DNA of 52,816 nucleotides from a virus: positions 1-52,816 of the IMG/VR virus record IMGVR_UViG_3300032284_000652; one strand, 5' to 3'. Shown here one piece after another: positions 40,073-46,950 of this stretch. The stretch's first letter is position 1, and every line of letters starts with the position of its first letter. The position numbers and the translations under genes were made by a program. The notes under the pieces are model-generated. The model saw only the letters and a program-made list of their open reading frames with translations. It was not told the origin of the DNA and ran no database searches.

Positions 40073-40762
40073 ATGGCCATCTCGGGGACTTATACGTTCA
40101 ACCCGTCGCTCGGCGAGATCACCCTCTACGCCTTCAACTTGTGCGGCATCCGGGGGACTGCGATCCTGCAGGAGCACATGGAATCGGCCCGCATGGCCGC
40201 CAACATGATGCTGGGCCGGTGGTCGTCTCAGGGCGTGAACCTGTGGGCAGTCGATCTCCAGACCATCCCGCTGGTGCAAGGACAGGCGACCTACAGCGTA
40301 CTGTCCAGTACGGTTGCGATGCTCGACGCCTATATCGTCACGACCTCCAGCGGCGTGACGACGAACCGCCTGATCCTGCCGATCAGCCGCACGGAGTACG
40401 CCAGTTACCCCAACCCAAACCAGCAGGGTTTCCCAACCACCTACTGGTTCGACCGCCTGCTCGCCCCCACCGTGACGCTATGGCCAGTGCCGGACGGCAA
40501 CGAGACCTCGTTCAACTTCTACCGGGTCCGGCAGCTTTCCGACGCCAACTTCACCAACGGCCAGCAGATCGAGATGCCCTACTACTTCCAAGAGGCTTTC
40601 GCCTACGGTCTTGCGGAGCGTTTGGCCATGATCTGGGCCCCCGAGAAGGTGCAGATCATCAAGCCGCTGGCGGACGAGGCCTACAGCATCGCCGCCACGC
40701 AGAACGTCGAGACGGCCAACTTCTACATCTCGCCCATGGTCTCTGGTTACTGGAGGCCCTGA
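40073..40762 (+). CDS. head-tail adaptor (packaged-DNA stabilisation type)
   Basis: 229 residues; ATG after AGGAGCTTAA. Helical N-terminus (TLYAFNLCGIRGTAILQEHM, ESARMAANMMLGRWSSQG) then a beta section ending in a conserved helix (YYFQEAFAYGLAERLAMIWA). These are features of P22 gp4 / T7 gp11-like head-completion proteins that join the portal. The stop overlaps the next gene (TGATG). Confidence 0.75.
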   Translation: MAISGTYTFNPSLGEITLYAFNLCGIRGTAILQEHMESARMAANMMLGRWSSQGVNLWAVDLQTIPLVQGQATYSVLSSTVAMLDAYIVTTSSGVTTNRLILPISRTEYASYPNPNQQGFPTTYWFDRLLAPTVTLWPVPDGNETSFNFYRVRQLSDANFTNGQQIEMPYYFQEAFAYGLAERLAMIWAPEKVQIIKPLADEAYSIAATQNVETANFYISPMVSGYWRP

Positions 40763-41409
40763 TGGCTTATGCGTCTCAGGCGGGCAGAGCCCGCACAAAT
40801 CCAAGCAACCCACAGGCCCATGCCATCTGCGACCGTTGTGGCTTCCGCTACAACTGGGTCGATCTGAAGTGGCAGATGGACTGGCGGGGTGCTGCACTGC
40901 AGAACTTGCGCATTCTGGTGTGCAGCGATTGCTACGACACGCCGCAGGAGCAGCTTCGGGCCATCGTAGTGCCTGCAGACCCCACGCCCATCATCAACGC
41001 CCGCGTCGAGGACTTTGTGGCGGCCTCTGCGGGCTCCGCTACGGGCCTGCCCTACGGCCAGCCGACCAGCCTGTCGCAGCAGGGTGCGATCATGCCCCTG
41101 CAGAGCGGCGTGACCTATGGGCAGGTCATCCCGGTGTTGTCCGTAACGGCTAACGGCACCACCACCATCACGGTCACCTGCAGCACGGCCCACGGCCTCT
41201 CCACGGGCGCTCAGATCAGCGTTGAGGGCCTGACGAATGTGGGCGCGACCGGCATGTACAGCATCACGGTGACGACCGGCACGGCCTTCACCTACACGAC
41301 CTACGCGGCGGTCCCCAGCGGGCCGCTCCAGACCTCGACCACCAGAATGGTGACCGCGATTGTGGGGCTGCCCTATGGTTACACGACAATTCCCGAAGTG
41401 GGTCCCTGA
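40762..41409 (+). CDS. zinc-ribbon virion neck protein
   Basis: 215 residues; ATG in a TGATG overlap. CDRCGFRYNWVDLKWQ and LVCSDCYD form a four-Cys zinc site (residues ~22-60) as in a known family of phage neck-region proteins. The C-terminal half contains a Thr-rich beta domain (TTITVTCSTAHGLSTGAQI) resembling the modules of the other surface proteins. Sits between two adaptor genes and the lysis pair, so probably part of the connector. Confidence 0.65.
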   Translation: MAYASQAGRARTNPSNPQAHAICDRCGFRYNWVDLKWQMDWRGAALQNLRILVCSDCYDTPQEQLRAIVVPADPTPIINARVEDFVAASAGSATGLPYGQPTSLSQQGAIMPLQSGVTYGQVIPVLSVTANGTTTITVTCSTAHGLSTGAQISVEGLTNVGATGMYSITVTTGTAFTYTTYAAVPSGPLQTSTTRMVTAIVGLPYGYTTIPEVGP

Positions 41410-41410
41410 C

Positions 41411-41644
41411 ATGACATTCGACCAACTCCTCCAGTGGAGCATCGCATTTGTGTCGGCGGCCCTCGGCTACGCCATCAGGGAGCTTTGGGTGGCCACCCAG
41501 AAGCTGCGGCAGGACATCTCCGATCTGGAGAACCGACTGCCCATACAATTTGTCCAGAAGGACGACTATCGGAACGACATCAACCGGGTCATGGAGCAAC
41601 TGGACCGCATCTATAACAAGCTCGACAAGAAGGTGGACAGGTGA
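41411..41644 (+). CDS. membrane-anchored coiled-coil protein, possible lysis accessory
   Basis: 77 residues, start one base after the previous stop. One transmembrane helix (LLQWSIAFVSAALGYAI) then a coiled coil (TQKLRQDISDLENRLP; RVMEQLDRIYNKLDKK). It overlaps the endolysin start by 4 bases. This layout (single span, periplasmic or cytoplasmic coiled coil) resembles lysis accessory proteins of the XhlA or spanin type. The direction of insertion is not decidable here. Confidence 0.6.
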   Translation: MTFDQLLQWSIAFVSAALGYAIRELWVATQKLRQDISDLENRLPIQFVQKDDYRNDINRVMEQLDRIYNKLDKKVDR

Positions 41645-42054
41645 GCAGCCGCAGCCTCATAGACCTGCATCCGACTGTGATGGCCAAGTGTGTGGCCCAC
41701 ATCGCGGCGTGCAAGAACGCAGGCATCGACCTCCTGATCACCTGCACCTACCGCTCGCCCGAAGAGCAGGACGCCCTGTACGCGCAGGGCCGCACGACGC
41801 CGGGCGCGATTGTCACCAATGCCAAGGGCGGGCAGTCGATGCACCAGTACCGCCTCGCCTACGACTGCGTGCCGATCCGCAATGGCAAGTGCGTCTGGGA
41901 TGGCTCCGATCCGGCGTGGGCGACTGTCGGCGAACTGGGCAAGGCGCAGGGCCTCGAATGGGGCCACGACTGGCCCACGTTTCGCGAAATGCCACATTTT
42001 GAACTGACCAACGGCCACCCGCTCTCGTATTTTGAAGGCGGCGGCACGCTGTAG
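41641..42054 (+). CDS. M15-family peptidase endolysin
   Basis: 137 residues from GTG in a GTGA overlap. Zinc peptidase cutting peptidoglycan cross-bridges. The active-site triad of the family is present: GQSMHQYRLAYDCVP (His and Asp, about residues 66-74) and PHFEL (about 117), with WGHDWPTF between. No signal peptide, so it needs a holin to reach the wall. The holin-like gene is at 7781, over 18 kb away on the circle. Confidence 0.85.
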   Translation: MSSRSLIDLHPTVMAKCVAHIAACKNAGIDLLITCTYRSPEEQDALYAQGRTTPGAIVTNAKGGQSMHQYRLAYDCVPIRNGKCVWDGSDPAWATVGELGKAQGLEWGHDWPTFREMPHFELTNGHPLSYFEGGGTL

Positions 42055-42071
42055 CGCCAAGGGGTGCGATC

Positions 42072-42085
42072 TGCTACCCTGTCAA
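42072..42085 (-). promoter_or_regulatory. minus-strand TTGACAGGG element
   Basis: TTGACAGGGTAGCA reading from 42085 to 42072 on the minus strand, sharing its left half with the 12205-type elements. No -10 follows and it faces the endolysin gene, so it may be a protein-binding site and not a promoter. Confidence 0.3.
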
Positions 42086-42104
42086 GACAATTTCGGGGTA
42101 ATCC

Positions 42105-42857
42105 ATGGCCGCCAGCACCACTGCCCTGACGTACAACTCCTACGTCACTCAGATCGCCACCATGGCGGTGGTCAACACCACTACCAGCGGCGGCCTGACC
42201 GTGTTCTCGGACACGGCCATGCAGAACGCCCTGCCCCAGATGCTGAACTATGCCGAGCTTCGCATCCAGCGCGACCTTGACCTGCTGCCCCTGCAGACCA
42301 CCAACACCACCTACAGCCTTTCCACAGGCAGCAACACCCTGTCGATCCTGACCAGCGACTTCGTGACGCTGCAGAATATCATCCTGACCGGCACCGGCCA
42401 GCCGCTTCTGCCAGTGACCAAGGAGTGGCTGCAGAACGTCTACGGCATCGGATCGACGCGGGGCCCGCCCGCGTACTTTGCGCCCTACGGCGGGGACACC
42501 AGCGGCGGCAACACCAACCAGTATTTCATCGTGGGCCCGATCCCCGATCAGGCCTACGCTTTGACGCTGGTAGGAACGATCCGCATGCCCACGCTTTACG
42601 TGACCAGCGGCACCGGCACCAACACCACCTTCATCTCGACTTACCTGCCGGACCTGCTGATCATGGCCAGCATGATCTACGTCAGCGCCTACCAGCGCAA
42701 CTTTGGACGCCAGAGCGATGATCCGGCCATGGCCCAGTCCTACGAGAGCCAGTACCAAGCCCTCATGAAGGGCGCGATGGTTGAGGAGTATCGGAAACGT
42801 TTTGAAGCTTATGCATGGTCCTCTGAATCGGTCTCGCCCGCAGCAACGAAAGGGTGA
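42105..42857 (+). CDS. tail adaptor protein
   Basis: 250 residues; ATG after CGGGGTAATCC. Helical N-terminus (SYVTQIATMAVV, LPQMLNYAELRIQRDLDLLP) then a beta core (YSLSTGSNTLSILTSDFVTL) and a long C-terminal helix region (LPDLLIMASMIYVSAYQRNF; YESQYQALMKGAMVEEYRKR). This is the pattern of tail-tubular/adaptor proteins joining the connector to the nozzle. Its stop overlaps the start of the inserted GIY-YIG gene. Confidence 0.75.
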   Translation: MAASTTALTYNSYVTQIATMAVVNTTTSGGLTVFSDTAMQNALPQMLNYAELRIQRDLDLLPLQTTNTTYSLSTGSNTLSILTSDFVTLQNIILTGTGQPLLPVTKEWLQNVYGIGSTRGPPAYFAPYGGDTSGGNTNQYFIVGPIPDQAYALTLVGTIRMPTLYVTSGTGTNTTFISTYLPDLLIMASMIYVSAYQRNFGRQSDDPAMAQSYESQYQALMKGAMVEEYRKRFEAYAWSSESVSPAATKG

Positions 42858-42859
42858 CC

Positions 42860-43411
42860 ATGTTTTATGTTTATGAGCATTGGCGTCCTGATCGTAACGA
42901 ATGTTTTTACGTGGGAAAGGGTAAGGGCTCTCGCGCCAACATGATGCGCCGAAGGAATAAATTCCACGCGGCCATTCAAAACAAATTGGCCCGACTTGGT
43001 CTTGCGGTTGAGGTCCGCATTATTGCTCACGGCCTTACAGAAGCCGAGGCATTCGATTTGGAGAGAACGCGCATTGCCTTGTGGCAATCAGACGGAGCCG
43101 ATTTGGCCAATATGACCAAAGGCGGAGATGGCATTTTTGGATTTTCCCATTCCAAAGAAACCCGTGAAAAAATGTCCCGATCTGCGCTTGGCGTAAAAAA
43201 ATCGGACGAAGCTAAAAAAAATATGTCCCTTGCTAAAAGGGGGAAATCTTGTTTTCCGCCATCGCTTCAAAAAGCGATTTTGGCCAAAACTGGAAGGCCC
43301 ACTCCTCCAGAGGTGCGCGCAAAAATGTCCGAAGCTGCTAAGCGACGAGACCCAAAATGTTATGCTCGCATGGTTGCCACTCGCCGGGCTAAAAAGGTCG
43401 AGGAGCAGTAA
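42860..43411 (+). CDS. GIY-YIG homing endonuclease with NUMOD3 repeats
   Basis: 183 residues; ATG three bases after the adaptor stop (GTG at 42854 is an alternative). GIY-YIG core YVYEHWRPDRNECFYVGKGK, catalytic-region helix LARLGLAVEVRIIAHGLTEA, then DNA-binding NUMOD3 repeats (GFSHSKETREKMSRS; KKSDEAKKNMSLAKRGK; PPEVRAKMSEAAKRR). It is AT-richer than both flanking genes and separates two virion genes that would otherwise be adjacent. A free-standing invader of the tail cluster. Confidence 0.9.
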   Translation: MFYVYEHWRPDRNECFYVGKGKGSRANMMRRRNKFHAAIQNKLARLGLAVEVRIIAHGLTEAEAFDLERTRIALWQSDGADLANMTKGGDGIFGFSHSKETREKMSRSALGVKKSDEAKKNMSLAKRGKSCFPPSLQKAILAKTGRPTPPEVRAKMSEAAKRRDPKCYARMVATRRAKKVEEQ

Positions 43412-43414
43412 GCC

Positions 43415-45712
43415 ATGCCCCACGCCTCCCTCAAGCTCAAGCCGGGTCTGGATGAGAACGAGACGTTCGCCCTCAACGAGGCGGGCTTCTCGCAGTCCCA
43501 GCTTGTGCGCTTCATCTACGACCGCACGCAGGGCGCTCTGGTGCAGAAGCTGGGCGGCTGGACCAAATACTACTCTACAGCCCTCCCGGCCATCGTGCGG
43601 GCCCTGTGGGCGTGGGTGGACCCCAATCTCAACAGCCACCTCGCCTTCGGCACGCAGACGCTCTCGGGCCAGTCCTACGCGCAGCTTGGCGTCCTGACGA
43701 ACAACAATCTGGCCGTCATCACTCCGTCCACGACCACTGATAACGTGGCCCTCAGTCTCGCCACGACGGCCGGATCGAGCACGGTTACCATCACGGACGG
43801 CACCACCACCGGCATCACGCAATACGATGCTGTGTTCATTCAGACGCACATCGCGGTTGGCGGCACGGTCCTCTACGGCCTGTATCAGACCTTCAATCCG
43901 ACGCTGTCCACGACCACCTACAACGTGGTCGCGCAGGACGCTCTGGGAAACCCCCTTCTGCTGCTCCAGACGGCCTCTACAGCCGTTTTCACGGGCTCCA
44001 TAAGCGGAACCACCCTGACCGTCTCGGCGACCACCAGCGGCACGATACAGGCCAACCAGACGGTCACGGGCGGCACAACCTCAACCGCCACCTTCATCGT
44101 GGCGCAGCTTACCGGCACTGTGGGCGGCATCGGCACCTATCAAGTCAACAACAGCCAGACGGTGGGATCGGCCACCCTGACCGGCACGCCCTACACTGTG
44201 GCGGCTTTCACGACTACCAATGCGCTCAACACGGTCACCGTGACCCTACCCAACCACGGCTACAGCGTCGGCAGCACCTACCCGCTGCTGGTGACGACCA
44301 CGATCAGCGGCATCACGCTCTACGGCAACTACGTGGTCCAGTCGGTTCCCAATAGCTGGTCCTTCGTCATCAACGGCCCGCAGGTCGCCACGTCCTCAAC
44401 TACCGCCTACGTCAATGGCGGCCTTGCGCGATACCTCTACAGCTTCGGCGTTGGTGCAAACCCGGCGGGTACCGGCTACGGCATCAACGGCTACGGCATC
44501 GGCGGTTATGGCACGGGCGCGTCAATCTCTCCCAGCCTCGGAACGCCGATCCCGGCCATCGACTGGACCATGGACAACTGGGGCGGCTACCTCATTTCCT
44601 GCCCTATCAACAGCACCGGCTTCCAGCCGATCTACGTCTACGATCCCACGTCTGGCGGCACGGAGGCGACCTGCATCCCGCAGGGCCCGACCGTCAATGA
44701 TGGCATCTTCGTGGCCATGCCCCAGCGGCAGATCATCGCGTGGGGTTCCAGCTTCACCGGCATTCAGGACCCACTCCTGATCCGGTGGTGCGATGTGAAC
44801 AACTTCACCACATGGATCGCCCAAATCACGAACCAAGCGGGCTCCTACCGCCTGCCGAAGGGCTCCAAGATCGTCGGGGCCATGCAGGGTCCGCAGCAGG
44901 GTCTGGTATGGACTGACGTGGACGTGTGGGCCATGCAGTACGTCGGCCAGCCCTACATCTACAGCTTCAACGAAATCGGCTCCGGGTGCGGCCTGATCGG
45001 GCGCAAAGCCATGGCCTCGATCAACGGCTCCATCTACTGGATGGGCACGTCGTCCTTCTTCTCCCTGACCGGCGGCGGCGTGCAGCCGGTGGCGTGCCCG
45101 ATCTGGGACGTGATCTTCCAGCAACTGGACCAGACCAACCTCTACAAGATCAGGACAGCAGTGAACTCGCTCTTCGGGGAGATCACATGGTACTACCCCA
45201 CCACGTCGTCCGGGGGCGAAGTGACGGCCTATGCCAAGTACAATGTGAACCTTGGCGTCTGGGACTTCGGCAACCTTGGCCGGTCGGCGTGGATTGACAA
45301 GTCCGTGCTGGGAAACCCCATTGGGGCTGATCCGTCGAGCCTGTACCTGTATCAGCATGAGACCTCGAACGACGCGGACGGCACGGCCATGGCCAGCAAC
45401 TTCCAGACCGGCTATTTCGCGACCAGCGAGGGCGACTACAAGGTCTTCGTCGATCAGGTGTGGCCCGACATGAAGTGGGGCACATATGGGGGCACCCAGA
45501 ACGCCACGGTGAACATCACCTTTTCAACGGCGGATTACCCCGGCGGCACGGTCACGACCTATGGCCCCTACCCCGTGGTTCAGGGAACCAGCTTCATCAG
45601 TCCCCGGTTCCGGGCACGCCTGATGTCCATTACCATCGGCAGCAGTGACGTTGGCAGCTTCTGGCGTCTGGGCAACATTCGCTATCGCCTCCAGCAAGAT
45701 GGGAAATACTGA
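43415..45712 (+). CDS. tail nozzle protein
   Basis: 765 residues; ATG after GGAGCAGTAAGCC. N-terminal SLKLKPGLDENETFALNEAG and SQLVRFIYDRTQGALVQKLG begin the family. Residues ~170-330 carry inserted Thr-rich modules (GSISGTTLTVSATTSGTIQA). The C-terminal part looks like a beta-propeller: AMPQRQIIAWGSSFTGIQDP, IRWCDVNNFTTW, WTDVDVWAMQYVGQPYIYSF and YLYQHETSND. This is the P22 gp10 / nozzle layout at the distal end of the short tail. Overlaps the following gene by one base. Confidence 0.8.
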   Translation: MPHASLKLKPGLDENETFALNEAGFSQSQLVRFIYDRTQGALVQKLGGWTKYYSTALPAIVRALWAWVDPNLNSHLAFGTQTLSGQSYAQLGVLTNNNLAVITPSTTTDNVALSLATTAGSSTVTITDGTTTGITQYDAVFIQTHIAVGGTVLYGLYQTFNPTLSTTTYNVVAQDALGNPLLLLQTASTAVFTGSISGTTLTVSATTSGTIQANQTVTGGTTSTATFIVAQLTGTVGGIGTYQVNNSQTVGSATLTGTPYTVAAFTTTNALNTVTVTLPNHGYSVGSTYPLLVTTTISGITLYGNYVVQSVPNSWSFVINGPQVATSSTTAYVNGGLARYLYSFGVGANPAGTGYGINGYGIGGYGTGASISPSLGTPIPAIDWTMDNWGGYLISCPINSTGFQPIYVYDPTSGGTEATCIPQGPTVNDGIFVAMPQRQIIAWGSSFTGIQDPLLIRWCDVNNFTTWIAQITNQAGSYRLPKGSKIVGAMQGPQQGLVWTDVDVWAMQYVGQPYIYSFNEIGSGCGLIGRKAMASINGSIYWMGTSSFFSLTGGGVQPVACPIWDVIFQQLDQTNLYKIRTAVNSLFGEITWYYPTTSSGGEVTAYAKYNVNLGVWDFGNLGRSAWIDKSVLGNPIGADPSSLYLYQHETSNDADGTAMASNFQTGYFATSEGDYKVFVDQVWPDMKWGTYGGTQNATVNITFSTADYPGGTVTTYGPYPVVQGTSFISPRFRARLMSITIGSSDVGSFWRLGNIRYRLQQDGKY

Positions 45713-46164
45713 TGGCGCTCGGACCCGTCACCCTTGGCCCAAACATGGGCGGAGCCTCGGTCTCCGACATCCTGACCGCGTTCAAGAACAACGTGGTCGC
45801 GATCTCGAACCTCGGGACCTACATCCAGAGCATCTACAACAACGTGCCGACCCAGCAGTTGTCCGGCGGCGCGGCCACCACGGCCACGTCCACCCTGTTC
45901 ACGGCCTCATCCGGCGCGCGGGCGCACCTGAACACCATCAATGTCTGCAACACGTCGTCGTCGGCGGTGACTTTCTCGATCTACATTGTCGCGCCCGGCG
46001 GCACGGCCAGCGCCGCCAATGCTATCTTCTATAACTGCCCCTTGACGCCCAACACGACCACGCTCTGGACCGGCACGCTCATCGTGCCCGCAGGCGGCTC
46101 GATACAGGCCTCGGCCTCCTCCACGGCCGTGACGTTCAATCTGGCTGGGGGGAATGCGGTATGA
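45712..46164 (+). CDS. small virion structural protein
   Basis: 150 residues; TGATG overlap with the nozzle gene. N-terminal helix (SVSDILTAFKNNVVAISNLG) followed by a Thr/Ala-rich beta sandwich (ARAHLNTINVCNTSSSAVTF; LWTGTLIVPAGGSIQ). The sandwich resembles small tail-surface or fibre-attachment proteins. Translation is coupled downstream (ATGA). No specific role. Confidence 0.65.
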   Translation: MALGPVTLGPNMGGASVSDILTAFKNNVVAISNLGTYIQSIYNNVPTQQLSGGAATTATSTLFTASSGARAHLNTINVCNTSSSAVTFSIYIVAPGGTASAANAIFYNCPLTPNTTTLWTGTLIVPAGGSIQASASSTAVTFNLAGGNAV

Positions 46165-46940
46165 GCCTGTCATCCTTTCCCGCCTTTGCCGGATCGACCG
46201 AGAGCACGCTCACAGCGCCGTGGTACATGCAGGTGGCGCGCGGGCTGGTGCCGGGCGCGTCGGTGATCAACATCTACGGCTACCAGACCGCCCTGCCTGC
46301 CAGCGGCGGCGCGACCTACTATCCGGTGTGGGAGAACACTACCGCGTACACCTACCCCGTGTCGGCCACGACCATGCTGCTCTGGTCATCGTCGGCGTCT
46401 GACACCAACGTGTCGGTGCTGATCCAAGGCCTCGACGCCTCATACAACCAGATTTCCGAGACGCTGGTTCTGACCAATGGCACGACGGGCGTGACCACGG
46501 TCAACAGCTACCTGCGGATCAACGGCATCCAGACCACCGGCTCAGTTAACGCAGTCGGCACCATCAATTTGGGTAACGCCGGAAAGACGATCCAATACGC
46601 TGAAATTGTTGCGGGCAACGGCAAGTCCCAGATGATGATCTACACCGTGCCGAATGGGTACACGTTCTATTTGACGCGGTCGAATGCCTACTCCAGCCTC
46701 AACGGCAACACGGCGGGCAACTACGCCAACTACCGGGTGCAGACGTTCTCATCCACTGGCCTTGTCCAAAATGTGCTGCAGGCCCCCTTTACGACCAACT
46801 ACCAGACCATGCGCGTGGCCCCTCGGGCGTACACGCAGAAGACCGACATCCAATGGCAGGCCGCAGGCAACCCGGCGTCCGGCACCTTCTCTGTCGGCAT
46901 CGGCGTCGAGGGCGTCCTGATCCTCAACGGCAGCGCATAA
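46161..46940 (+). CDS. virion structural protein, beta-rich
   Basis: 259 residues; ATGA overlap with the previous gene. Conserved MLLWSSSASDTNVSVLIQGL and LVLTNGTTGVTT, then a jelly-roll-like second half (MMIYTVPNGYTFYLTRSNAY). I recall similar proteins in podoviruses and marine phages near tail genes. Probably a tail or head surface protein. Confidence 0.65.
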   Translation: MSLSSFPAFAGSTESTLTAPWYMQVARGLVPGASVINIYGYQTALPASGGATYYPVWENTTAYTYPVSATTMLLWSSSASDTNVSVLIQGLDASYNQISETLVLTNGTTGVTTVNSYLRINGIQTTGSVNAVGTINLGNAGKTIQYAEIVAGNGKSQMMIYTVPNGYTFYLTRSNAYSSLNGNTAGNYANYRVQTFSSTGLVQNVLQAPFTTNYQTMRVAPRAYTQKTDIQWQAAGNPASGTFSVGIGVEGVLILNGSA

Positions 46941-46950
46941 GGGGCTCACC

